DNA from: Desulfurellales bacterium | GTDB lineage: Bacteria > Campylobacterota_A > Desulfurellia > Desulfurellales > Hippeaceae | Reading direction: 5' to 3' | Length of the DNA: 34,936 nt | Assembly (NCBI GenBank): GCA_027014115.1 | Contig: JALWEJ010000058.1 | Coordinates: forward strand, 1 to 34,936 | Shown: positions 9,379-18,009 of the stretch, piece after piece | Numbering within the stretch: position 1 is the first letter of the stretch | Layout: the number at the start of each line of letters is the position of its first letter | Made by a program: the position numbers and the translations under genes | The notes under the pieces: generated by a model | What the model saw: the letters and a program-made list of their open reading frames with translations, nothing else | Databases searched by the model: none | What the model was told of the DNA's origin: nothing

Positions 9379-10128
9379 TTACCAACTTCCGCCAACTCCG
9401 CCGCCGCCTGATGAGCCACCGCCGAATCCGCCGAATCCGCCGCCAAGACCTCCACCGCCGAATCCGCCGCCAAGAGGGGTTTCCCAACCGCTCCTGTATG
9501 AGCCAAAAAACATCCCCATCAAAAACGGAAAAGAGTAAGAACCTATAAAAAACAGAGCGGCTATCATCATTATGATATCAACAACGGTTATTTTTTTTCT
9601 CGGTTTTACGGGCTTAACTACACCGTTTAGTTTGACATGGTTGGCTTTTGCTACAATTGATGCTACAGCCATTGAACCGTTCAATATACCGCCATTGTAA
9701 TCGCCTTTTTTGAAATATGGAATTATATACCTATCTCTGATTCTGCCAAGCAATCCGTCAGGTAGAATGCCCTCAACACCATAACCGGTATTTATCCTTA
9801 ATTTGTGATTTTTCACATCAATAAGAAATAAGATGCCGTTATCTTTGCCTTTTTGTCCTATTCCCCATTTTTGAAACAGCTCCATTGAGTAGTCGAAAAT
9901 ATCTTCACCACCTGTACCTTTTATTGTAACAACGGTAAATTCAACACCGGTTTTCTGTTTAAGTTCAACAAGCAGTCTATTTAATTTATTTTTTGTGCTT
10001 TGATTCAATACGGATGCAAAATCATTCACATAGCCTACCGGTTTTGGTATATCAGCCGAAAATGAACTTAGAGAAAAAATGAGTATAAATAGAAAACTAA
10101 GCAAGTATCTTATCTGAAATCTCAACAA
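9379..10128 (-). CDS. TPM-domain (YgcG/Psb32-like) protein with glycine-rich tail
   Basis: 249 residues. Signal peptide (about 1-24), TPM domain (about 29-150, with GYVNDFASVLN, GIGQKGKDNGILFLI and RINTGYGVEGILPD), then a membrane segment (about 180-205). The tail is almost entirely Gly with Ser and Phe. This architecture is standard for the YgcG-like partner of LemA. The start is a TTG at 10128, supported by AGGTGGAG seven bases upstream. It lies inside the previous gene, overlapping it by 32 bases. The lemA gene follows 25 bases downstream. Confidence 0.9.
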   Translation of the reverse strand: MLRFQIRYLLSFLFILIFSLSSFSADIPKPVGYVNDFASVLNQSTKNKLNRLLVELKQKTGVEFTVVTIKGTGGEDIFDYSMELFQKWGIGQKGKDNGILFLIDVKNHKLRINTGYGVEGILPDGLLGRIRDRYIIPYFKKGDYNGGILNGSMAVASIVAKANHVKLNGVVKPVKPRKKITVVDIIMMIAALFFIGSYSFPFLMGMFFGSYRSGWETPLGGGFGGGGLGGGFGGFGGGSSGGGGVGGSW

Positions 10129-10762
10129 GATTCTCCACCTCTTTCAAATACTGTTTAAATACGGGAAGCAGTTTATCAAAGCTCATCTTTTCAGAATTCA
10201 TCAAAATTTTAAATGATTCAAGTTTGATGCCAAACTCCTTTTCAAACTCTTCCACAAGCGTCTCGTCATTGATAAGTTTTCCTCTAAGCCTAAGTAAATT
10301 GCGTAGGATAAGAAGAAAATTATACATTGAACGATAAGCTATATTGTCAACCACCTTTCTGTCCAAAGGCAGATCAACAAAGGCACCCTTCAGAATAAGC
10401 AGCTTACTCCTTAATTCATACTCTATCTGTTTTCTCAAGTTATTATCATCAACCTCAAGTTCACTAAACATATTTTCACCATACAGAATCTTCGCATTTT
10501 CTTTTAACTCAAGTATCTCTATACAGAAAACATCCGCTGCATTTTTGAAAAAATCCTTATTGACAACAATGGGTGTGGAATACTGCTTTTTGTATCTTGA
10601 ATACACCTTTTTTATGTCAAGCAAATCATCCGGTTCAACCCTGTCCAAAATAATAAATATACCGTTGTTGTCCAAAAAAGATGTAACACCTATATTGTGA
10701 AGACCTACGCTGATAAGCTTTTCTTTGAAATGCTCCTTCAAAACCTCTACAAACTTACCCAT
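10097..10762 (-). CDS. Conserved protein of unknown function, possibly nucleotidyltransferase-like with a helical C-terminal domain
   Basis: 221 residues, no signal peptide, so cytoplasmic. Residues 1-110 look alpha/beta and contain ADVFCIEILELKENAKILYG, then a mainly helical half begins with LEVDDNNLRKQIEYELRSKL. I recall similar proteins beside lemA/TPM genes in other deltaproteobacteria-like genomes, with a nucleotidyltransferase-like N half and HEPN-like C half. That is memory-based. No G-S-x10-D-x-D catalytic motif of active nucleotidyltransferases is visible. It overlaps tgt by 8 bases and the TPM gene by 32 bases. Confidence 0.65.
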   Translation of the reverse strand: MGKFVEVLKEHFKEKLISVGLHNIGVTSFLDNNGIFIILDRVEPDDLLDIKKVYSRYKKQYSTPIVVNKDFFKNAADVFCIEILELKENAKILYGENMFSELEVDDNNLRKQIEYELRSKLLILKGAFVDLPLDRKVVDNIAYRSMYNFLLILRNLLRLRGKLINDETLVEEFEKEFGIKLESFKILMNSEKMSFDKLLPVFKQYLKEVENLVEISDKILA

Positions 10763-11873
10763 CTCTATTTCCCTTTTTTAAGTTTTCATAAAACTCTTTC
10801 TTAAAAGAGCCAAACCGCTTCTCAAGTATGGCTTTCCTTGCCGACTTTGCCAAGTTTACATAATAATACAAATTATGAATACTGGCAAGCGTGCAAAATG
10901 AAAGCTCTTTTGCTTTCATTAGGTGTCTCAAGTAACCCTTTGAAAAATTCCTGCATGTGTAACATCTGCATCCCTCCTCTATGGGGGACTCATCATTTTT
11001 ATACTCCTGTCTTTTTATATTTACAATACCATATTTTGTAAACAGCGTTCCATTTCTGGCATTTCTTGTGGGCATAACACAATCGAACATATCAACACCT
11101 CTATCGATAAGTTCAATTATATTCTCAGGCTTGCCTACACCCATTGCATATCTCGGCTTATCTTTCGGTAATATATTAGAAACAATATCGGCGGCTCTAT
11201 ACATATCCTCGGTTGGTTCGCCTACACTCAAACCACCTACGGCAAAACCGTCAAACTCAAGTTCACTCATTCTCTCGGCTGCCTCTTTTCTCAAATCATC
11301 AAACACACCGCCTTGAACTATTCCAAATAAAGCTTTAATAGGATAATCTTCTCTTGCTTTGATAGATCTTTTTGCCCACTCTATTGTAATATCAAGTGAA
11401 TCCTTTACATATTTTTTATCCAATGTGTAAGGCGGACATTCATCCAAAACCATAGCTATATCACTTTTCCACCTTGACTGCAGTTCAACAACCTTCTCAG
11501 GTGTAAAAAAATGCATAGAGCCGTCAACATGAGATTTAAACGAAACGCCTTTTTTTGAAATATTTCTTAAATCACTCAAACTAAAAACCTGAAAGCCTCC
11601 ACTGTCTGTCAATATGGCTCGATTCCATCCACTAAATTTGTGCAGCCCTCCTAAAGCCTCTATAGTTTCTATACCAGGCCTCAAATAGAGATGATATGTG
11701 TTGGACAAAATAATTTTTGCACCAACAGCCTTAAGCATACAAGGCAAAATAGCCTTTACCGAGGCGTTGGTTCCAACAGGCATAAAAACAGGGGTTTCAA
11801 CCTTTGTATGCCCCAAATCAACAATACCGGCTCTTGATAAACCGTCTTCTGAAACCAAAGAAAATATGCTCAT
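10755..11873 (-). CDS. tgt: tRNA-guanine transglycosylase
   Basis: 372 residues, normal for bacterial Tgt. Exchanges guanine-34 of GUN-anticodon tRNAs for preQ1 in queuosine synthesis. The catalytic base D90 sits in LTDSGGFQVFSL, and the nucleophile region reads GVDMFDCVMPTRNARNGTLF. The zinc site is the CRCYTC cluster plus a further histidine near HNLYYY. The start overlaps the end of the upstream propeller gene by four bases. No other queuosine genes are in the window. Confidence 0.97.
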   Translation of the reverse strand: MSIFSLVSEDGLSRAGIVDLGHTKVETPVFMPVGTNASVKAILPCMLKAVGAKIILSNTYHLYLRPGIETIEALGGLHKFSGWNRAILTDSGGFQVFSLSDLRNISKKGVSFKSHVDGSMHFFTPEKVVELQSRWKSDIAMVLDECPPYTLDKKYVKDSLDITIEWAKRSIKAREDYPIKALFGIVQGGVFDDLRKEAAERMSELEFDGFAVGGLSVGEPTEDMYRAADIVSNILPKDKPRYAMGVGKPENIIELIDRGVDMFDCVMPTRNARNGTLFTKYGIVNIKRQEYKNDESPIEEGCRCYTCRNFSKGYLRHLMKAKELSFCTLASIHNLYYYVNLAKSARKAILEKRFGSFKKEFYENLKKGNRDG

Positions 11874-12697
11874 TTAAAATAACCGATATAGAGTTTGTCA
11901 GCATCGATAAGAGGGGCAATTAACTTGTTTTTATCTATAAAAAAATCCGCAACGGGTGTATTGAATCGTTTTATCAATTGATGTTTTTTTAGATAAAAAT
12001 CCAAACTCAAAACTGCTCCTGTCTTGTAATCCGAAACAAACACAGAATCGTTTAATACACAAACCCCGTCAAAACCATTATATCCTTTAATGAACGAACT
12101 TTTCAATAGTATACCGTTTGGTGATATAATATTCACAGATGGTTTATCAAAAGAAACCACAGCAAAATTACCTGTTTTTTTCAAGAAAGCTATGCCGTTT
12201 GGGGATAAACCTTTTTTAGAAAAAAACAGCTCTACTTTATTGTTTTTGTCAATTTTGTAGACAGCATCATTCATCGTATCAGTTACATATATACTGCCAT
12301 TTGCATACACTATATCGTTTAAAAATTTTGAGCCTTTTATATTAATACACAACTGTTTTTGGGTTTCCAAATTAAATTCACAAACCCTATCCAAATCGGC
12401 AATATACAGCATATTATCATAGGCAAAAATACCTTTTGGGCTTTTTAATCCATATATATACTTATATTCAAGAATGTTCCCGTATTCATCAAGCTTGGTT
12501 ATAAAACCGTCTCTGTTCTGACTTGCTGCCGATGAACCGATATTTGATACAAACATATAGTTTTTATACATACAAACACTTTCAGGGTGTTGAAAACCTA
12601 TGATATATTTATAGTTTAAAAATTTAAACCCACTAATAAAAATAAGAACAATTACCGCTACAAACAGCAGTATCTTTCTGCCTCTCAAAAATGACAT
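11870..12697 (-). CDS. Membrane-anchored beta-propeller (NHL/SMP-30-like) protein
   Basis: 275 residues. A basic N-terminus and one hydrophobic helix (about 8-25) anchor an exported domain. The rest is made of propeller-like repeats such as GLKSPKGIFAYDNMLYIAD, FLNDIVYANGSIYVTDT and GLSPNGIAFLKKTGNFAVVS, typical of NHL-type blades (about five or six seen). No catalytic residues stand out. It overlaps tgt by 4 bases and the ABC ATPase gene by 13, so it may be a periplasmic partner of that ATPase or simply an operon neighbour. Function not assigned. Confidence 0.75.
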   Translation of the reverse strand: MSFLRGRKILLFVAVIVLIFISGFKFLNYKYIIGFQHPESVCMYKNYMFVSNIGSSAASQNRDGFITKLDEYGNILEYKYIYGLKSPKGIFAYDNMLYIADLDRVCEFNLETQKQLCINIKGSKFLNDIVYANGSIYVTDTMNDAVYKIDKNNKVELFFSKKGLSPNGIAFLKKTGNFAVVSFDKPSVNIISPNGILLKSSFIKGYNGFDGVCVLNDSVFVSDYKTGAVLSLDFYLKKHQLIKRFNTPVADFFIDKNKLIAPLIDADKLYIGYFK

Positions 12698-13521
12698 CTA
12701 ATCAACCTCTCATCATGTTCTTTTAATTCGGGCTTGATTTTGTAGCATAATTCCTGCGAATTGTCACATATTTCTACAAACGGACATGCTGCAGTTTTAT
12801 TGATGGATACCTCTTTAAATCTGTCTTTTGTATAATGCATATCCTCTTTGGGTATAGAACCCATTAAAAATTTCATATAAGGGTGATAAGGGTTGTTTTT
12901 TATGCTGTCTGCATCACCAAATTCAACAATTTCTCCCATATGCATAACCATAAGCAAACCTTTAAACCTAAGAAGTTCTATATCGTGTGTAATAAATATT
13001 ATTGTGATGTTAAATTCCTCATTTAGTTTCTTAAACAGTTCAACTATTTGAAATTTTGTTGTCCTATCAAGGGCACTTGTAAATTCATCGGCAATCAACA
13101 CATCACCTTCAAGCAAAGCCATTGCTGTCAAAACCCTCTGCTTCATACCACCGCTTAAATTGTGCGGATAATATTTCAAAACCCTCTCCACATCAAAGAA
13201 ACCAACCTTTAAAAGTGTGTCTCTAATCAACTCCATATCGTCGTTTATTTCTCTCATTTGAGCTTCTACTGTAAACAGAGGATCTAAAGATTCCGAGATA
13301 TTTTGAGGAACAAAAGAAATTTTCTTGTCGCTGTGCACAGAACCGTTAAAATTTATGCCGTAGAACTTATATATTCCCGATATTATTTTTGCTATTGTGG
13401 TCTTGCCTGCACCCGTTTCACCGACAACTGCAAGTATATCACCATCGTTAAGCTGCAAATTTATATTAGAAAGAACTTTTTTAGTGCCGTAAAACGCCTC
13501 TTTTATATCAATCGAAAGCAT
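12685..13521 (-). CDS. Oligopeptide/nickel-type ABC transporter ATP-binding protein (DppD/OppD family)
   Basis: 278 residues. Walker A GETGAGKTT, signature LSGGMKQRV, Walker B VLIADEFTSALD and the switch histidine ITHD are all intact, so it should hydrolyse ATP. The C-terminal extension carries the peptide-transporter pattern NPYHPYMKFLMGSIP and a Cys motif (CPFVEIC, later C, and RC near the end), as in OppD/DppD proteins. No permease, binding protein or second ATPase lies nearby, so it is an orphan here. It overlaps purE by 14 bases. Confidence 0.88.
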   Translation of the reverse strand: MLSIDIKEAFYGTKKVLSNINLQLNDGDILAVVGETGAGKTTIAKIISGIYKFYGINFNGSVHSDKKISFVPQNISESLDPLFTVEAQMREINDDMELIRDTLLKVGFFDVERVLKYYPHNLSGGMKQRVLTAMALLEGDVLIADEFTSALDRTTKFQIVELFKKLNEEFNITIIFITHDIELLRFKGLLMVMHMGEIVEFGDADSIKNNPYHPYMKFLMGSIPKEDMHYTKDRFKEVSINKTAACPFVEICDNSQELCYKIKPELKEHDERLIRCHF

Positions 13522-13987
13522 CTTTATTTAGCTGTCTAATCTCTTCTTCTTCTTCTTTTGCATTCTCAACCAATCTATTCATCAATTCATTATCCTTCAA
13601 TGCTAAAATTCTAACAGCAAATAAAGCAGCATTTTTTGCACCCTTTTTGCCTATACCAAAACTTGCTACAGGTATACCTCTCGGCATCTGAGCAATAGAA
13701 AAAAGGGCATCCAAACCCATCAAATCACTCGCAACTGGAACACCGAGAACAGGTTTTTGGGTATATGCCGCAAATACACCGGGAAGTGCAGCCGAAAGCC
13801 CTGCTATCACAATTGCAGCTTCATACTCATCATCAACCTTTTTTGCCACCTCTTTTGTTAAATTTGGTGACCTGTGAGCAGATGTTATAAACATATCGCT
13901 TTCTATATCAAATTTGTCCAATATTTCCTTTGCGGCATCCATAAATTCTCTATCACTTTTACTGCCTGCAACTATTGCAATTTTCAT
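13508..13987 (-). CDS. purE: N5-carboxyaminoimidazole ribonucleotide mutase (or AIR carboxylase) PurE
   Basis: 159 residues from the chosen ATG. Purine biosynthesis step giving 4-carboxy-AIR. Motifs GSKSD, SAHRSP and AGLSAALPGVFAAYTQKPVLGVP are intact. The ATG at 13987 is preferred because GGAGGG lies eight bases upstream; an in-frame GTG at 13996 sits directly against that Shine-Dalgarno. No purK is visible in the window. A strong promoter lies just upstream, making this the probable first gene of the long downstream operon. Confidence 0.95.
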   Translation of the reverse strand: MKIAIVAGSKSDREFMDAAKEILDKFDIESDMFITSAHRSPNLTKEVAKKVDDEYEAAIVIAGLSAALPGVFAAYTQKPVLGVPVASDLMGLDALFSIAQMPRGIPVASFGIGKKGAKNAALFAVRILALKDNELMNRLVENAKEEEEEIRQLNKDAFD

Positions 13988-14022
13988 ACCTCTCACCCTC
14001 CATCAATTAACATATAATGCAT

Positions 14023-14050
14023 ATTATAAACAATACGCAGTTTTAAGCAA
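14023..14050 (-). promoter_or_regulatory. Sigma70-type promoter for purE and the downstream operon
   Basis: On the minus strand TTGCTT (14050-14045), a 16-base spacer, then a perfect TATAAT (14028-14023). It is in the 67-base gap between the PHP phosphatase gene and purE. Transcription would begin near 14016, about 30 bases before the ATG. No terminator separates it from the upstream gene. Confidence 0.7.
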
Positions 14051-14054
14051 TATT

Positions 14055-14780
14055 TTAGAGCTCTATAATATCATTCAGTATATTATTGTTTTTGAAATAC
14101 TTTTTAAACACCGATGTCTTTATACTGTGTTTTAATGCATCAATATGCCGCATACCGTGTGTATCGGAACCGAGAAAATCTATTAATCCTTCCTTAAAAA
14201 GCCTTTTTGCCATTTTTTCCACAGGTTTTGAATAGTATCCACTAAAAGAATTGATATTCAGTTGAAGCTTTACACCCTTATTTTTTAAATCAAGATACTT
14301 ATCAAAAGAATTATGCATATAAAAATAGCGCTCCGGATGAGCTAAAACAGGTTTATAGCCCTTTGACTGCATAACAAAAACAGCCTCATCAAGAAATAAA
14401 GGAGCAGTTGAAAACGATAGTTCAAACAGAAGATAGTCATCTCCAAAACTCAAAACATCTCTGCTTTCTACAAGTTCCATAAAATGCTCATCAAGATAAT
14501 ACTCAGCTGCAACATACAGCCTTACATTTAATCCTTCATTTTTAATTTTTTGCTTAAATTTTTCAAACAGACTCAATATATGCTCTTTTGAGTTATCGTA
14601 TTTATGGTGCATAACATGCGGAGTTATAACAAATCTTTCATAGCCGAATCCATTTAGCAAACGCAAAAGTTCTAAAGATTCTTCAAATTTATCACAACCA
14701 TCGTCAATACCTGGCAGAAGATGTGAATGTATATCCGTTTTAATCTTCGGAGTAGTAGCCAGCAGACCTATAACCGCCAT
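14055..14780 (-). CDS. PHP-family protein-tyrosine phosphatase (CpsB/YwqE type)
   Basis: About 241 residues. The metal-binding PHP motif DIHSHLLPGIDDG is near the N-terminus, followed by ITPHVMHHKYD, VLAHPERY and the C-terminal GSDTHGMR, the standard ligand set. Known relatives dephosphorylate the tyrosine tail of the BY-kinase that controls polysaccharide export. That kinase is encoded just upstream and overlaps this gene. I chose ATG 14780, which has GGAGG ten bases upstream inside the kinase's tail codons. A longer frame to 14825 is less likely, and the catalytic domain itself starts only at the end of the kinase gene. Confidence 0.88.
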   Translation of the reverse strand: MAVIGLLATTPKIKTDIHSHLLPGIDDGCDKFEESLELLRLLNGFGYERFVITPHVMHHKYDNSKEHILSLFEKFKQKIKNEGLNVRLYVAAEYYLDEHFMELVESRDVLSFGDDYLLFELSFSTAPLFLDEAVFVMQSKGYKPVLAHPERYFYMHNSFDKYLDLKNKGVKLQLNINSFSGYYSKPVEKMAKRLFKEGLIDFLGSDTHGMRHIDALKHSIKTSVFKKYFKNNNILNDIIEL

Positions 14781-17112
14781 ATTTGCCGTAGCCTCCGTAT
14801 CCGTAACCAGCACTCTCTTTTGCACCGTTTAAAACTATACCGACACTCTTTATTGAAAATTCACTAACATATTTTTGGAAATATTTTAAAGATTCTTTTT
14901 TTGTTACCATCACCCTTGTAACAAGCAAAGATAAATCAGCCTTCTGCATGAGTATCATGGCATCGGTAACTATTCCGACAGGTGGCGTATCTATTATTAT
15001 GTAGTCAAAACGCTTCTTCAAATCATCAAGTACTTCGTCAACCTTTTTTGAGGATATCATCTCTGACGGGTTAGGCGGTTTTGGTCCTGCAGGTATGAGA
15101 TAAAATCCTTCATCTTCAATTTCCACAAGCACATCATCAATAGAGTTTATACCGGACAAAAGTGTGCTCATACCCGAATCAACAGGCACATTTCCAAGCT
15201 CAACATGGAGTTTTGGAAGTCTCAAGTCCATATCCAACAAAACAACCTTTTTGTGGGCTCTTGCAAACATAACCGCAATCATTCTGCTTATGGTTGTTTT
15301 GCCTTCTCCGGGAACGGTTGAAGATACTACAATAATGTTTGTGTCTTTACTGGATGACATAAACTGAATATTTGTTCTCAGCGTTCTAAATGCCTCCATA
15401 AAAACAAATTTCTGCTTTTCGCTTTTTAAAAACGGAATAGAACCGTAAAAAGGAATAGAGGTTATGCGCTCGATATCTTCGGGTGTTTCTATAGTGTTTT
15501 TTAAAAATTCAATCAAAAACGCATAAAAAACACCGAGTATCATTCCGGTAATGATGCTGACCAACAAAATCAATCTTCTTTTTGGTTTGACAGGAACAGC
15601 CGTTCCGTTTTGAGTAAGAAGGGCGGGCTGATCAATAATTCTTGCTGTGGTTGTTCTGGATGCTTCCATTATGGCTGATTCTGTTCTTTTTTGAAGCAGA
15701 AATGAATATATTTTTTCATTAACCTTGTAATTTGTTGTCAAATTAGCAAGTTTCTGCTCCTGTTTAGGCATTCTCTTAATTGATTCTTTGTAATCTGAGA
15801 TGATTTTCTGCAAAGAGTGTTTCCTGCTGTTTATGTTTACAAGATCGTTTTTAACCAAAAAAATTATACTTTTTCTGAGATTGTTGATTTCTTGAGTTAG
15901 TCTAACAACATCAGGATGGAGCTTTGTAAAACTTACAAGCAGCGATTTTCTTTTAAGTAAAGCCTCTTGTAGTTTTTCTATACTCTTCACTAAAGCAGGG
16001 TCTGTTATTTGAACAGCCCCCAATGTTATACCTTCGACATCTTCATTGTTTTTTATATAGTAGAGCAAATTTCTTAATATATTTTCTTCTATTATCAACT
16101 CCTGAAGCTTGCTTTGATATTCACTTAAATTTGTTGCTGTTAAAGCGGCTTTTTCAGATAAATTAACCAAAACATTCTTAGATTTATATTCTTCAAGTTT
16201 CCTTCCTGAAGCCTGAAGAACCTTTCTAATCTCTTCAAGCTGTGAATCTATAAATTTTATGGCATTTCTTGCATTTTTGGTTTTATACTCAAGCTCTTGA
16301 GCCAAATAAGCTTTAATAACAGCATTTGTAATATCAACGGCTCTTCTTTTTACGGTATCATCGAATGTTACCTTTAAGATAGTGGATTTTCTGTTTAACC
16401 TTTCAACATTGATATGTTTTTTTATAAAATCAAACATCAAGTTATTGGGAATAATGGAAAAAAAATACTGTTTGTATTCAAGATTTTGAAGTCGTTCAAC
16501 CTTAATTGAAAACCAAGGCGTAGTAATCACTTGCCCATACGGCAGAATATCATCAAAAATTATATATGGTTTTGTTGTTTTTCTGAGAATTCTCTTTAGT
16601 ATACCCGGTTTTGTGTTAAGAATAAGTCTGTAATGCTTTTTATCTTTAGGAATTAAAATAAATTTGTGTCCCATTATATCTTTATCTATATTTTGAGAAC
16701 TCACAACAAAAGGAACATTTCTGTATAATTCATGCATTCTGTAATGCTTTTTTATAAAATACCTTGTTCCGATGTTTATGTATTGAAGGGATTTTTTTGC
16801 AACATATGTTGATTTGATAATTTCTATTTCATTCTCTACACTGCCTGAGGCTGTCATGGCTGTTGGAATAATGGCAGACAGATCATCGGCCTGATCTAAG
16901 ACACCCCTACTTTGAGCAGGCAACTCTATGGTAGCCAAAGCCCTGTATACACTTGGTTGAAAATAGAGCCATACAAGAGTCGTTACAGCAAAAACAACAA
17001 CAAAAAGAATTATTTCAACATTGTGACGCCAAACGACATCAAACAGCTCTCTTAAATCTATTTCATCTTCTTCGAGTATTCTTTCCTTTTCAAGAAGTTC
17101 CTGATTATTCAT
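14740..17112 (-). CDS. Polysaccharide co-polymerase / BY-type tyrosine autokinase (Wzc-like)
   Basis: 790 residues. N-terminal Wzz domain with membrane helix one (about 31-52), a long coiled-coil periplasmic region (about 250-480, LEEIRKVLQASGRKLEEY and similar), helix two (about 510-532) and a cytoplasmic kinase. Kinase motifs: Walker A GEGKTT at 602-607, Walker A' LLDMD at 625-629, Walker B IIIDTPP around D708. The tail has seven tyrosines in the last 21 residues (770 to 787), the expected autophosphorylation cluster. Controls chain length and export of a surface polysaccharide with the Wza-like protein encoded two bases upstream and the phosphatase downstream. Confidence 0.95.
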   Translation of the reverse strand: MNNQELLEKERILEEDEIDLRELFDVVWRHNVEIILFVVVFAVTTLVWLYFQPSVYRALATIELPAQSRGVLDQADDLSAIIPTAMTASGSVENEIEIIKSTYVAKKSLQYINIGTRYFIKKHYRMHELYRNVPFVVSSQNIDKDIMGHKFILIPKDKKHYRLILNTKPGILKRILRKTTKPYIIFDDILPYGQVITTPWFSIKVERLQNLEYKQYFFSIIPNNLMFDFIKKHINVERLNRKSTILKVTFDDTVKRRAVDITNAVIKAYLAQELEYKTKNARNAIKFIDSQLEEIRKVLQASGRKLEEYKSKNVLVNLSEKAALTATNLSEYQSKLQELIIEENILRNLLYYIKNNEDVEGITLGAVQITDPALVKSIEKLQEALLKRKSLLVSFTKLHPDVVRLTQEINNLRKSIIFLVKNDLVNINSRKHSLQKIISDYKESIKRMPKQEQKLANLTTNYKVNEKIYSFLLQKRTESAIMEASRTTTARIIDQPALLTQNGTAVPVKPKRRLILLVSIITGMILGVFYAFLIEFLKNTIETPEDIERITSIPFYGSIPFLKSEKQKFVFMEAFRTLRTNIQFMSSSKDTNIIVVSSTVPGEGKTTISRMIAVMFARAHKKVVLLDMDLRLPKLHVELGNVPVDSGMSTLLSGINSIDDVLVEIEDEGFYLIPAGPKPPNPSEMISSKKVDEVLDDLKKRFDYIIIDTPPVGIVTDAMILMQKADLSLLVTRVMVTKKESLKYFQKYVSEFSIKSVGIVLNGAKESAGYGYGGYGKYGGYRSAGYYSED

Positions 17113-17114
17113 AT

Positions 17115-17921
17115 TTATTTAGTTAAAACCTTTATAGATACGAATGGTTCCAGAAGTTTTGTAAGGAAATCAAATGATGGGGTTATCTCTTTTAAGTCTC
17201 TATTAAAGCCCTTGATTTTTCTTGGCTCTACATAAACTATATCGTTTGGATGTAAAAACAGAGAACTTATACCTGCCGCCGATATATGGGTTAAATCAAC
17301 AATAATCATTTTCGGATTTCTTAAATTGCCCCTAATAATTTTTATGTGTTTTCTGTCTGCATCGTCTGTTATATCACCACATTTGGCAATTGCCTCCATT
17401 AGTGTCATAACACCGTTATTTATCTGCACAACGCCCGGTTTTCTAACCTCTCCCACAACAAACACCCTGTGATTTACAATATCAACAGAAACATAAGGTT
17501 TTCTTAGATATTTTGCGTAAGCTTTGGTTAGTTTGTCCGCCGCTTCAAACTGCGTTAATCCCTGAACCCTTATCCAGCCAACCAACGGAAGCTGCACTTT
17601 GCCGTCCGGTGATACCAAAATACTCGTTGACTGATTTGTGTTCAAATTGCTTGAACCAATGGAGCTTGTCAATATGGAAGATAATTGACCGCCCTGCGTG
17701 CCTGTCTGATTATAAACTGTTATATTTAATCTATCGAAAGGCATAATTCGGTTTTCAAAAACCACCTCTTTTTTGGTTTCATGATTGTCTTGTGTGACAA
17801 CAACAGGACCTTTAACTTGAAAAAGCCTATAATCATCTTTTGCGCAGGATGAAAGAAAAATAATTACTGCAAACAACAGTATAAAATATAAATTTTTTTT
17901 ATTAACGGAAAAATTCTTCAT
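17115..17921 (-). CDS. Polysaccharide export outer-membrane lipoprotein (Wza-like, Poly_export/SLBB)
   Basis: 268 residues. Lipoprotein signal with lipobox FLSSC, Cys26. The Poly_export domain follows (IMPFDRLNITVYNQ, then LVSPDGKVQLPLVGWIRVQG) with an SLBB-type domain after it (VFVVGEVRKPGVVQINNG, LHPNDIVYVEP). Shorter than E. coli Wza. Forms the outer-membrane channel for polysaccharide, partnered with the Wzc-like kinase two bases downstream. The Shine-Dalgarno (AGGGG) is far from the ATG at 17921, but the lipoprotein signal supports this start. Confidence 0.93.
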   Translation of the reverse strand: MKNFSVNKKNLYFILLFAVIIFLSSCAKDDYRLFQVKGPVVVTQDNHETKKEVVFENRIMPFDRLNITVYNQTGTQGGQLSSILTSSIGSSNLNTNQSTSILVSPDGKVQLPLVGWIRVQGLTQFEAADKLTKAYAKYLRKPYVSVDIVNHRVFVVGEVRKPGVVQINNGVMTLMEAIAKCGDITDDADRKHIKIIRGNLRNPKMIIVDLTHISAAGISSLFLHPNDIVYVEPRKIKGFNRDLKEITPSFDFLTKLLEPFVSIKVLTK

Positions 17922-17957
17922 AAATTCTAAATTAGCACCCCTTTTGTAATCTGTAAA

Positions 17958-17987
17958 AATATAATCATCTTTTGATTAAAAAGTCAA
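17958..17987 (-). promoter_or_regulatory. Promoter for the wza-wzc-phosphatase operon
   Basis: Minus strand TTGACT (17987-17982), 18-base spacer, TATATT (17963-17958), in the 88-base gap between the last gene of the CsgG cluster and the wza-like gene. It would separate polysaccharide export from the CsgG operon, although I see no terminator between them, so readthrough is possible. Confidence 0.55.
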
Positions 17988-18009
17988 TATAAAATAAGCA
18001 GAAACTCAC

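Noticed and set aside
9379-9500. Gly-rich tail of the TPM protein as another fibre subunit
   Set aside because: A Gly/Ser tail is standard for YgcG/TPM proteins next to lemA, and the protein has a membrane segment before it.
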